NCBI GenBank assembly: GCA_965203535.1
Contig: OZ241897.1
Coordinates: forward strand, 2,418,001-2,482,000
Source: JAJDTT01 sp022827025
Lineage (GTDB): Bacteria; Acidobacteriota; UBA6911; RPQK01; JAJDTT01
Direction: 5' to 3'
Length of the DNA stretch: 64,000 nucleotides
Shown here piece after piece: positions 15,990-24,546 of this stretch. A program made the position numbers and the translations under genes. The notes under the pieces were generated by a model. It did no database searches. It worked only from the letters and a program-made list of their open reading frames with translations, and was not told where the DNA came from. The stretch's first letter is position 1, and each line of letters opens with the position of its first letter.

Positions 15990-18900
15990 CTAGAACGAGA
16001 AGCGGAATCCGATCTGGATCTGCCGCGCCGTCGCCGCCGAGGTCACCCGGCCCACGGCCGAAGACGAATGGTTCCCGTTGGGAGCATTGAAGATGGCGTG
16101 GTTGAAGGCGTTGAAGAAGTCCGCCCGGACGTCGAAGGTCTTTTCCTCTCCGATGGCGAAGTTCTTGTGCAGCGAGAGATCCACGACGGGAACTCCGTCG
16201 TACCGTAGCGGGTAGGGCGCAGCGTTGCCCAGGGCCCGCCTCGCCGCTTCGTGGCAGAAGCTGGCGCCGCCGCAAAGCGACGTGTCCATGATCCGCTGGC
16301 CAGGCACGTTCGGGTTCTCGATGCCGGGGGCCGAGAAGGCGCTGGTGTCATACCACCGTTCCACCGTGGCGCCGCCGCCGAGATTCCCATCCTTGAACCG
16401 GTCAGTGTAACGGCGCGACCGGCGACCCTGGTTCCACAGGTCGGTGCCGTAGAAGACCCGGAAAGGGGCGCCTGTGGTGAGGGTGGTGATGCCGGTGAGC
16501 TCCCAACCGCCCAGCAGGGACTTGGTCAGTCCGCCGGCGTTCTGGAAGAAGGGCAGCACCCAGATGGCGGACATGTAGTAGGTGCTGGAGCGGTCGTGCT
16601 GCATGGGCGCACGCAGGGCGTGACGCTCGTAGTCGCGCGATCCGGACCAGTCTCCCCAGTTGCCGTTGTAGTTCATGGCCATGGCCTTGGACCAGGTGTA
16701 GCCCATGGAAATGGCCACACCGTCGCTGAAGCGGCGCTCCAACTTGGTCTGCAGGGAGTTGTAGTTCATGCTCCCGTGCGGCCGCAGCATGGTGTTGGGA
16801 ATGACCTGGGGATAGGGCCGCCGGGCCAACTGTCCCGTCCAGGCACGGCTGGTTTCCGTGCGATTCTCGGCTGGAATCCACTCGCGGGGACCGGCCGTGA
16901 TGGTGTCGCTGGTCAACGTGGCCGTGCCTCCCGCGACGAGAGGCACCACGTACCCTTCCGGCATGGCCACGTTGAAGGGGCTGATCTCCCGGATGTGGCG
17001 GCCCTGGTTGCCGACGTACGCCACCTCCCACTTGGTTCCCTGGAACAGCTCGTGCTGGATCGCCAGGTTGTAGGAGAAGACCTGTCCTTCCTGCCAGTCC
17101 AGCTCGGAGAAGTAGCAGACGTAGTAGTTGCTGTCGACCAGCACTCCATCCGCATTGACGTTACCCCTCTGACGGGGAAGGTCGATCCGTTTGCCGGTGA
17201 TGAGTTCCGGGAATTCGTATCCCCGCGTTGCGGACAAACTGATGACGCCGGCATTCGGCCTCATGGTCCGCGCCCTGAGGATGCCGAACTCCTGGTCGTA
17301 GGTCAGGCCGGCGCCGGCGCGGAGCACGGTCCGGTTGGTCCCGAACATGCGCCAGGCCAGACCGAACCGGGGCGCGAAGTAGCGCCACTTGGCCTTGTAG
17401 CACCCGCGGTGAGGCAGGTTCTCGAAGGGAACGGCGATCCCATCGGGCCCCTGCCACTGGGCGATGTCGAAACCCTTGGGCATCATTTCCACCGGATCGA
17501 TGCGGTTGGTGACCCGGCTGTAATCGTACGCACAGTAGTAGTAGTCGGTGGTGTACGACCCGCTGGGATGCCCCTCGTAGTAGGGTGGCCGCGGCTGCTC
17601 CCAGCGCAGGCCGATGTTCAGGGTCAGGTCGGGACTCACCTTCCAGTCGTCGTTGATGAACCAGTTGTAGTGGCTCTGGTTGAAGTGGCCCGTATTCTCG
17701 CCGATTCCCAGCACGTTGCCGCTGACCGCGGAGGGCGTTCCCAGCAGGAAGTCGGCCCAGCCCTCGCCATAGGTGACACCGGAGTAGGACCCGTCGGGAC
17801 CGTACTGGAGCTGGCCCGTGGCATAGCCGTTGAAGGTGTCGGATCCGTTTCCGTACTCCGGAATGTAGTAGTAGTGGACGTCCAGGTTCCGGACGTGCTC
17901 GAAACCGAACTTCAGGTAGTGGTCTCCCTTTCTCCAGGAGGCCGTGTACTTGAAGCCCAGGCCCCAGTCCGCCAGCGGCGATTCCCTGCCCCCGCGATAT
18001 CGGGTGTAGCCGTCCGGTTGCAGCCGGGGCATGTTGGCGCCGCCCCGGTTGCCGTTGGGCAGATACACCTCCCAGTTGTGGCCGTCGTCGTATCCCAGCA
18101 CCCGCGGCCAGTTGGTGTCCTCGATGGGCCGTCCGATGAGCCACGTGAACTTCCAGATGGACTGGGTGTACTCGGTCACCAGGTTGGAACCGATGGGGTT
18201 CACCCAACTGATGCCGATCTGGTAGCCGCGCGACCGGTCATAGAAATACCGGTAGATGCCGTCCTGGGTGGCGCCGGGGATCCCCAGATCCCCGGAATGC
18301 GCGAATGTCGGGGAGCGCTGCCAACTGTAACGACCGAAGATGTTGTCGTCGTTGGCGAACTGGTGGTCGACGCGGAACGAGTACTTGTCGATCCGGGTGT
18401 TGGTCGCCCGGGGATAGGCGTAGTTGTTGGCCGTCACTCCCGACTGGTTGGGCGCCGGAGGAGGCATCATCTCCATCACCTTCCTGTAGACCGCTCCCTG
18501 CATGCTGGCCGGGATCTGGTTGTTGGGAAACGGAGCCCGCTTGCCGGTTCCTTCGGCGCGGCTTCCGGTGAAGTCGAACGGATTGTAGAGCTGATTGATG
18601 GGCCCCTTGGCGCCGCTGCCCGAAAAGTCGCCCTGGACGATGGCCGTCGAAGGCACGGTGGCGAAGCCGGCCACGTTCAGGTCGTCGACGAACTTCTCGT
18701 AGTGGCCGTGGAAGAAGGTCTTGTCCTTGAGGATGGGACCGCCGATGGAGCCGCCGCCGATGTGGTAGTCGACCGGCAGCTTCTCCCGCAGGGACCGGTT
18801 CGCGAAGAAGTTGTTCGCGTCCAGAGTCTCGTCCCGGAAGTAGTACCAGGCATGGCCGTGGAACTCGTTGCTCCCGCTCTTGGAGAGCATGGTGATGACC

Positions 18901-19637
18901 GCCCCGCCCACGCGGCCGTACTCGGCCGAGTAGTTGTTCGTGATCACCTTGAACTCCTGCACCGTCTCCGGAGTCGGCTGCACCGTGGGCCGCTGCGTGA
19001 TGTAGCCCATGTTGTTGGAGCCGTCCAACTGGATCTGGTTGGAGTGCGAATACATGCCGTTGAAGGTGGGATAGCCCCCGCCGTAGGCGTAGAGGGCAGT
19101 GTAGCCGATCTCCTGCCGCTCCTGCGTGCCGCCCGTGGTCAGGTAGGCCAGCTTCACCATGTCGCGGCCGGCAAGAGGAAGATCCAGGATCTTCTTCTCT
19201 TCGATCACCGCCGCCACCTCGGCATTGTCGGTGTCGATGATGGTGGACTGTCCCGTGACCGTCACCTGCTCGGAGATGTCACCGGGCTCCATGGTGAGGT
19301 CGACGCGGGATACGGTCTGGACCTCCAAACGGACACCCAGGGAGCGGGCCACCTTGAAGCCGGGAAGCTCCGCCGAGATGTCATAGAAACCCGGGATCAA
19401 CTTGTCGATGACGTAGTCACCGCGGTCGTTGGTCACCGCCATGTTCGGGATGTTGGTCGCCGTGGCCGTGGCCGTGACCTCCACCCCCGGCACCACCGCT
19501 CCGGTCTGGTCCCTGATGGTCCCCAACAACCGGGAAAAGGTGGCGGCCTGTCCATAGGCCAGCGGCGCCGCGAGCGCATGCACGACGAGCACGAGGCACG
19601 CCGTCGCCAGCCACAGAGTCCTGCTCCTGTAGCCCAT
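15990..19637 (-). CDS. TonB-dependent receptor, Oar/CarboxypepD_reg type (copy 2)
   Basis: 1215 residues with the same architecture as the receptor at 11813-15460: signal peptide ending near AYGQA, CarboxypepD_reg-like domain, plug domain with LDGSNN, and a beta-barrel ending IGFRFSF. The first 300 and the last 150 residues are almost identical to copy 1. Divergence is concentrated in stretches such as residues 850-880 (ELITGKRIDLPRQRG here against SLISGIRLNLPRDTG), probably surface loops. A ribosome-binding site TAGGAGGG precedes the ATG. The pair looks like a fairly recent tandem duplication with diversifying ligand-binding loops. Confidence 0.9.
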   Translation of the reverse strand: MGYRSRTLWLATACLVLVVHALAAPLAYGQAATFSRLLGTIRDQTGAVVPGVEVTATATATNIPNMAVTNDRGDYVIDKLIPGFYDISAELPGFKVARSLGVRLEVQTVSRVDLTMEPGDISEQVTVTGQSTIIDTDNAEVAAVIEEKKILDLPLAGRDMVKLAYLTTGGTQERQEIGYTALYAYGGGYPTFNGMYSHSNQIQLDGSNNMGYITQRPTVQPTPETVQEFKVITNNYSAEYGRVGGAVITMLSKSGSNEFHGHAWYYFRDETLDANNFFANRSLREKLPVDYHIGGGSIGGPILKDKTFFHGHYEKFVDDLNVAGFATVPSTAIVQGDFSGSGAKGPINQLYNPFDFTGSRAEGTGKRAPFPNNQIPASMQGAVYRKVMEMMPPPAPNQSGVTANNYAYPRATNTRIDKYSFRVDHQFANDDNIFGRYSWQRSPTFAHSGDLGIPGATQDGIYRYFYDRSRGYQIGISWVNPIGSNLVTEYTQSIWKFTWLIGRPIEDTNWPRVLGYDDGHNWEVYLPNGNRGGANMPRLQPDGYTRYRGGRESPLADWGLGFKYTASWRKGDHYLKFGFEHVRNLDVHYYYIPEYGNGSDTFNGYATGQLQYGPDGSYSGVTYGEGWADFLLGTPSAVSGNVLGIGENTGHFNQSHYNWFINDDWKVSPDLTLNIGLRWEQPRPPYYEGHPSGSYTTDYYYCAYDYSRVTNRIDPVEMMPKGFDIAQWQGPDGIAVPFENLPHRGCYKAKWRYFAPRFGLAWRMFGTNRTVLRAGAGLTYDQEFGILRARTMRPNAGVISLSATRGYEFPELITGKRIDLPRQRGNVNADGVLVDSNYYVCYFSELDWQEGQVFSYNLAIQHELFQGTKWEVAYVGNQGRHIREISPFNVAMPEGYVVPLVAGGTATLTSDTITAGPREWIPAENRTETSRAWTGQLARRPYPQVIPNTMLRPHGSMNYNSLQTKLERRFSDGVAISMGYTWSKAMAMNYNGNWGDWSGSRDYERHALRAPMQHDRSSTYYMSAIWVLPFFQNAGGLTKSLLGGWELTGITTLTTGAPFRVFYGTDLWNQGRRSRRYTDRFKDGNLGGGATVERWYDTSAFSAPGIENPNVPGQRIMDTSLCGGASFCHEAARRALGNAAPYPLRYDGVPVVDLSLHKNFAIGEEKTFDVRADFFNAFNHAIFNAPNGNHSSSAVGRVTSAATARQIQIGFRFSF

Positions 19638-19864
19638 GATTTGTTCCCTCCTAGAAGCTCAAAACGATTACGAATCTCCGGCCGTCCCGGCCGTTTATAA
19701 TGGAAAAGACGTTTGCTGAGCGTCGATGTCGGGAACTTTTCTACAGGACCCGATTCGGAGAGTCAAACAATTCAGAAGAAAAAACTTAGGACCGAATCAG
19801 AACGGCTCGGCCAAGCTCAGAAATGTCGTTTCAGCCTGTCTTTGTCCGACAACCTGACTACCGT

Positions 19865-20065
19865 TCATGAGCGTACGTCCTGCTTCGAATCAGGATGTCG
19901 CAACTCGTCGATTGCCGCCTCAAAGCCGTCATCTTCCTCGCCGGGCCATGTACCGAACAGAGACCGGACATCCGGTACCGGTTGCACATTCTGCGAGTGC
20001 GCCAAATCTTCCAGCGACGGTGATTCCCAAAACGATCGCGAAACCGGCGTTTCTCGCTCCAGCAT
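19865..20065 (-). CDS. Possible orphan antitoxin-like protein
   Basis: 66 residues from the ATG at 20063-20065; the frame is open further upstream, but that part does not look protein-like. The sequence has an acidic, helix-rich pattern (WESPSLEDLAHSQNVQP, DVRSLFGTWPGEEDDGFEAA) of the kind seen in short antitoxins that pair with PIN or RelE toxins. No toxin gene follows: the next 220 bases run to the receptor start without a frame. The ribosome-binding site is weak. It may be a solitary antitoxin, a remnant or a chance frame. Confidence 0.35.
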   Translation of the reverse strand: MLERETPVSRSFWESPSLEDLAHSQNVQPVPDVRSLFGTWPGEEDDGFEAAIDELRHPDSKQDVRS

Positions 20066-20273
20066 ATGTGGGGCCTCGCTTCGTCGATCCCTTACGCGAT
20101 CGCTCCCATGAAACGTGACGTTCTTTCCTTCTTGAAATAATAGAGCCGCACTTCGGCGCTCCGCCCCATTTCGGCAGACCGGGGCTCTTGATTTATCGAG
20201 CGGCGCAGCCGGTGCCCAGAGCCTTCCGGCATCCCACACGGGGGCATCGCCAAGCGCATAGCTAACGGAAATC

Positions 20274-22688
20274 TTACCAGGGATCCTCACCTTCGACGTA
20301 GGCGCGGCGCTGCACGTAGAGGTTCAGCCGCTGTTGCAGCAACCGTCCCAGCGGGTTCCCGGGACGGGTGGCGGCCAACCGGATCGCCTTGCGGACCGTG
20401 GCGACGGCTTGCTCGAAATCCCCTGCGGCGGCATGGGCGGCCGCCAGAACGTCCAGCATTCGCGGATCCTGCTCCCGTGTCATCCGCACCAATCTGCGGC
20501 CGATAAGGACCGCGTCCTGCGGACGGCGCCGGGCAGGGTCGGGGTGAGTGGCCAGGATCCAGGCCAGGGCGGCCTGGGGAGCGGGCCAGCCGGGTTGGCG
20601 GCGGGCCGCCTCCTCCAGGTAGCGGCCGGCCTCGTCGAAACGTCCGGTCATCCGGAGGGCCAGGCCCAGGTTGCCCACCGCCTCCACCGAATCACGCTTC
20701 AACTCCACCGCCTTGCGGAAATGCGCCAGGGCCTCCTCCATGCGGCCGCCCGCCGCCAGCAGGTTGCCCAGGTTGTTGTGGGCGTCGAAGCTGTTCGGGT
20801 CGAGCCGCAGAGCGCTCCGGAACTGTTCGACCGCCTCCGGCATGCGGTTCCGGGCCGCCAGAGCGCGCCCCAGGCCGGTGTGGACTTCCACCGACGGGGG
20901 ACCGGTTTCCAGAGCCCGGCGAAAGTGGCTCGCCGCCTCCCTGAAATTCCCCGCTTCCGACAGGGCGGCGGCCAGGTTCCGGTGCGACTCCATGGAATCG
21001 GGGTCGATCCGGAGCGCCTCACGGAAATGCCGGATCGCCTCCGGCCGCCGGCCCGTGGACTCGAGGGCCACCGCCAGGTTGTTGTGGGCGCGGGCCTGAC
21101 CCGGCTTCAGCTCCAGCGTCTTCCGGTACCAGGTCACGGCCTCGCCAGGACGTTTCATCTGGTCGAGGGCATGACCCAGGTTGAAATAGTAGCCCCAGAA
21201 CCGGGGACTCAGGCGGATGGCCTCCTTCCACTCGTGGACGGCCTTGGACACCTCCCCAAGCCGGATGTAGCGATGGGCCAGCGTGTCGCGAAAGTGGGGG
21301 TCTTCGGGATGGTCCCGAACCAACTTCTCGTAGCCCTCCACGTCGGCCAGCAGCTCCCGGTGGGCGTGGTCGCGGACCAGTCGTTGCAGACCCTTCCCGT
21401 CGGAGGCCAGGACCTGAAGCCAGAGGTCCCCCATCTCGTCCGAGGATTGGGGGCCGTAGACGACTCTCCGGGGGGGACTGTGCGGATTGCGGAGGTTGTC
21501 CGCGGAATTGTCGTAGGTGTACTCCATCTCCAGGATGGTGCCCGCCGGCAAGGAGATGGGGGTAGAGTAGCGGTACTCGTCCTGCCAGTTGAAATCCCAG
21601 TCCCGGATATGGACCAGCCACCGGAGACGTCCGTCGGGCAGCCGGGCCGTTCCCTTCATATCCCGCGCCAGGTAGTGGGCGTGGGGATAGACGCTCAAGA
21701 GCCGGGTATCCACGGGGAGGCGATAATTGTCGCGGATCTTGTAGTCGGCATCCCCGGCCTCGATGTCGATCACTTTGGAACCCAGACGGAGCATGTACGG
21801 TGTCTTGGTCGGCGGTTTCCTGGCGAAGAAGAGTCCCAGGGAAGACTGGATCGGTTCCGGTTTTCCCGTGGGCAGCATGTGGAGTTGGAACACCACGTCG
21901 GTGCCGGGATCGAGGCGCCACGCCATGTCGGCGGGCCGTAGAAAGGGGCTCTTGCCCGGCGTCCAACCCTCGAAGTGGCCGCCGGGACTGGTGGCCTGGT
22001 TGTAGAGCATGCCGTCGTAGCCCGGCTCCGGGTCCTTGGCCTCGTGGGCGCGGGAGGTCCCGGTGGAATCCACCAGGATCACCACGTGGTGGACGATGGG
22101 GGCGTTGCCGGGCCGGAACTCCACGCCTCTCACGTAACGGGTGCGGTCGACGGGGCTGGGGATCACGAAGTTGCGGACCACGTCGGGTCCCTCGGCCGGG
22201 AGGGTGTAGGCCTGCGGCATCCGGATGACCAGGTCCGGCTCGCCCAACTGCCAGCCCTGGGGCCATTCCGGGAGAGGGGGGAGGTCCGACGGGTTTCCTT
22301 GGGTCAAGTCTCCTTTGAGCCATCCCTGGAGCAGATCCAGTTCCCGGACGGTGAGCCGCCGGTTCCCGACGAAGCGGCCTTTTCCCGTTTCGGGCAGCCA
22401 GGGCGGCATGTAGCGGGTGCGGGTGACCACCTCGACCTGGCTTGCCCGCGCCTTGACGTCCTCGTAGGTGAGGAGGCTGAAGGGAGCCACCTGCCCCGGA
22501 CGGTGGCAGGGAGCGCAGCGCTTGTAGACGATGGGGGCGATGTCCCGGTTGAAGGTGACGGGGCCGGCGGGCCTTTGAGCGGCTTCCGGGGGATTGCAGG
22601 CTCCGGAGAGCGCCGTCAGAACGAAACCGATCACCAAGGCGGGGAGACGGGTGGGTTGGAGGTATCTGTCAGCACGGGGGGGCCGCAT
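20274..22688 (-). CDS. Lipoprotein with cytochrome-c-like, copper-monooxygenase-like and TPR domains
   Basis: 804 residues from the ATG at 22686-22688; a GTG two codons upstream gives 806, and the numbering below follows that longer form. A lipobox (LSGAC, Cys33) predicts a membrane lipoprotein. Residues 45-130 hold a haem-binding CxxCH (CAPCH, 60-64). Residues 150-430 resemble a copper type II ascorbate-dependent monooxygenase (PHM) core, with paired His in VHHVVI (202-203), H272 in QLHML and YPHAHYL (H338, H340) as candidate copper ligands. From about residue 440 to 790 there are 9-10 TPR units (AHNNLAVALESTGRRPEAIRHF type). Known as a recurring family in Acidobacteriota-like genomes. Substrate unknown; the TPR part suggests partner binding in the periplasm. 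Confidence 0.8.
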   Translation of the reverse strand: MRPPRADRYLQPTRLPALVIGFVLTALSGACNPPEAAQRPAGPVTFNRDIAPIVYKRCAPCHRPGQVAPFSLLTYEDVKARASQVEVVTRTRYMPPWLPETGKGRFVGNRRLTVRELDLLQGWLKGDLTQGNPSDLPPLPEWPQGWQLGEPDLVIRMPQAYTLPAEGPDVVRNFVIPSPVDRTRYVRGVEFRPGNAPIVHHVVILVDSTGTSRAHEAKDPEPGYDGMLYNQATSPGGHFEGWTPGKSPFLRPADMAWRLDPGTDVVFQLHMLPTGKPEPIQSSLGLFFARKPPTKTPYMLRLGSKVIDIEAGDADYKIRDNYRLPVDTRLLSVYPHAHYLARDMKGTARLPDGRLRWLVHIRDWDFNWQDEYRYSTPISLPAGTILEMEYTYDNSADNLRNPHSPPRRVVYGPQSSDEMGDLWLQVLASDGKGLQRLVRDHAHRELLADVEGYEKLVRDHPEDPHFRDTLAHRYIRLGEVSKAVHEWKEAIRLSPRFWGYYFNLGHALDQMKRPGEAVTWYRKTLELKPGQARAHNNLAVALESTGRRPEAIRHFREALRIDPDSMESHRNLAAALSEAGNFREAASHFRRALETGPPSVEVHTGLGRALAARNRMPEAVEQFRSALRLDPNSFDAHNNLGNLLAAGGRMEEALAHFRKAVELKRDSVEAVGNLGLALRMTGRFDEAGRYLEEAARRQPGWPAPQAALAWILATHPDPARRRPQDAVLIGRRLVRMTREQDPRMLDVLAAAHAAAGDFEQAVATVRKAIRLAATRPGNPLGRLLQQRLNLYVQRRAYVEGEDPW

Positions 22689-22728
22689 GATCACGGGTCA
22701 GTTTACTATCAGGTTGCGGTGGGATTCA

Positions 22729-23086
22729 GGAGGGGCGTCATTCTTGGCGCCCTCTTTCGAGCGTTGGGTAGCTTCAAAGTTCGGCGGCTGGACGTCTTGA
22801 CACCTTGCTTCGGAGCTCCCCCACCGGCCCGGGCCGGCGAAATCCTGCGAGAAAAAGGCGGGCTGGGAACGGAGGCTTTCCAGTCGGCGGTTCCGATCCG
22901 GCCGCGAAGAGGGGGACAAGAATGTCCCCCCTCCGAGGGTGCCCCATGTTTTTCTCAGGGAGGTCGGTCCTTTCGCGCTCTTTCGGCCTGTGGGGGACGA
23001 CGAACTGAGGAAGGCAGAGACGATGCGGCCGCCCGGTTTTTCTTGAATGCGAGGTCGCAAGACGGCGCCAAGAATGACGCCGCTCC
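22729..23086. mobile_element. MITE-like element with 26-bp terminal inverted repeats, copy 1
   Basis: 358 bp. The left end (22729-22754) and the reverse complement of the right end (23061-23086) agree at 24 of 26 positions, starting GGAG-GGCGTCATTC. An internal hairpin lies at 22911-22930. The element matches 33863-34269 at both ends and through much of the interior (CCTGCGAGAAAAA, CCATGTTTTTC). It has no coding frame and ends four bases from the stop codon of the MFS gene. Confidence 0.75.
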
Positions 23087-23090
23087 ACCG

Positions 23091-24320
23091 CTACTTGGGG
23101 GCTCTTTCTTTCAGGTGAAGCCAGACCATGGAGATCAGGCCCAGGACGCCCAGGATCGACGAAATACCGAAGACCCAGGAGCCGAGGCCCACCTGGCTGA
23201 ACAGCCAGGCACCGACGAGAGGAGCCGCCAGGCCCCGGAAGCCGGTCAGGGCCACGTGGACGGTGTTGTAGAGCACCACCTGCCGGGGACGGGCGAAGTA
23301 GAGCGATCCGGTGGTCCAGACGATCTGGTTGCCGCTGTTGGTCAGGCCCTGGATCAGGCTGCCCGCCAGGAAGGGCCAGACCAGCAGGTGGAGGCCGCCG
23401 AAACAGTAGAGGGCGTTGACAGCAGCCATGAAGAAACTGAAGACGGCGCGTCCCTGCATGGGATTCACTCGATCCAGGAACCGGCCCCAGAGGGGTGAGG
23501 AGATGGGCTGGAGCACCTGCGGCAGGATCGCCACGGCCAGTCCCATGGCCCACACCGGCGCGTCGAGGGACTCCCTCATCACCTCGGCCACCAGAATCAT
23601 GGACATGAAGTTTCCCCAACCCGTGGAAAAGAAGGCTGCCTGGTACAGGAGGAAGCTCCGGTCGGCAAGGAGGGCCTTGAGTCCTTCCCTCAGTGCGGCG
23701 GAGTAGCGGATGGAACCGTCGGACAGAGACTCCACGCGGGCCGGGATCCGGATCTTCCCGTAACACCAGGCGGAGCCGATCAGGAGCACGCCCACCACGA
23801 CATAAATGATCCCGTAGAGGGCGTCTCCGGCATCGATGAGCCAGGTTCCGGCCACGGTGGCCAACGCGCCCGTGACGAACGCGATGCCCTTGAGCCAACC
23901 CACGGCCAGGGACCGGTGGGAATCCGGATAGAAGATCCGATAGAGGCTCATCTCCGTGAGGCGGGTGGGAACCGCCGTCAGGTAGGCCAGGCTGACCAGC
24001 AGGACGAATGCCGTGGCGCCGGAGACCAGGGCGACGCCGGCCAGGGCCAGGCCGGCCGCCATATTCGGCCAGACCACCAGGCGCTGGAGTCCGGCCACGC
24101 GGGCCAGATAGGCCCATCCCGGAGCCAGCAGTCCGGACATGCCCCAGATGCACCCCAACACCGTCAACTGCCAGAGCTCTCCGTCCAGAACGGTCTTGAG
24201 GACGACCCAGCTCAATGGCAGCAGGGCGACGAAGGCTCCGCGGCCGATGCTGTAGAGGCTCTCGTAGTAGAGGGCGGGACGGCTGCGGTAGGGGACCGTC
24301 CGGAGGTAGCGCCGGAGCAT
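23091..24320 (-). CDS. MFS transporter
   Basis: 409 residues with about twelve hydrophobic helices and the cytoplasmic middle loop typical of the major facilitator superfamily. The loop after TM2 (YLARVAGLQRLV) is a weak version of the family A motif, and LWGRFLDRVNPMQGR is its counterpart in the second half. Inner membrane. The substrate cannot be predicted. Transcribed alone on the minus strand. The ATG at 24318-24320 gives a full-length first helix. The MITE-like repeat lies directly beyond its stop, and the 13-bp-TIR element lies just upstream of its start. Confidence 0.8.
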   Translation of the reverse strand: MLRRYLRTVPYRSRPALYYESLYSIGRGAFVALLPLSWVVLKTVLDGELWQLTVLGCIWGMSGLLAPGWAYLARVAGLQRLVVWPNMAAGLALAGVALVSGATAFVLLVSLAYLTAVPTRLTEMSLYRIFYPDSHRSLAVGWLKGIAFVTGALATVAGTWLIDAGDALYGIIYVVVGVLLIGSAWCYGKIRIPARVESLSDGSIRYSAALREGLKALLADRSFLLYQAAFFSTGWGNFMSMILVAEVMRESLDAPVWAMGLAVAILPQVLQPISSPLWGRFLDRVNPMQGRAVFSFFMAAVNALYCFGGLHLLVWPFLAGSLIQGLTNSGNQIVWTTGSLYFARPRQVVLYNTVHVALTGFRGLAAPLVGAWLFSQVGLGSWVFGISSILGVLGLISMVWLHLKERAPK

Positions 24321-24376
24321 GACGGGCAGAATACAGGACTGCTCCTCGGAAATGGGGACTTTTCGGGGAGATTCTC

Positions 24377-24526
24377 AGCAGTCCGTGGCAATTGTCCTCA
24401 CGGCATTCGACCGTCCCTGAATCCCGGCGGACGGCGTTGCTATCGGCTCACATACTCCCGGTATGCTCTTGTCCGGCGGGCGCAGGAACGGTCTCGGCGC
24501 TCGCGGGACTTTCGCCACGGACTGCT
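24377..24526. mobile_element. Short terminal-inverted-repeat element, copy B
   Basis: 150 bp with perfect 13-bp terminal inverted repeats: AGCAGTCCGTGGC at 24377-24389 and GCCACGGACTGCT at 24514-24526. It matches copy A (3972-4070, reverse orientation) except for about 46 extra bases in the middle, which are flanked by a repeated CCGGCGG. It fills the divergent space between the MFS and RidA genes and ends 20 bases before the RidA start. Confidence 0.8.
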
Positions 24527-24546
24527 TGCCGATAGGATTACGCGGC

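Noticed and set aside
16251..19700. Very long plus-strand open frame (about 1149 codons) opposite the second TonB receptor
   Set aside because: The opposite strand encodes a clear 1215-residue receptor. The long frame is a by-product of GC-rich codon usage and its translation (Val/Gly/Arg/His-rich) resembles no protein family.
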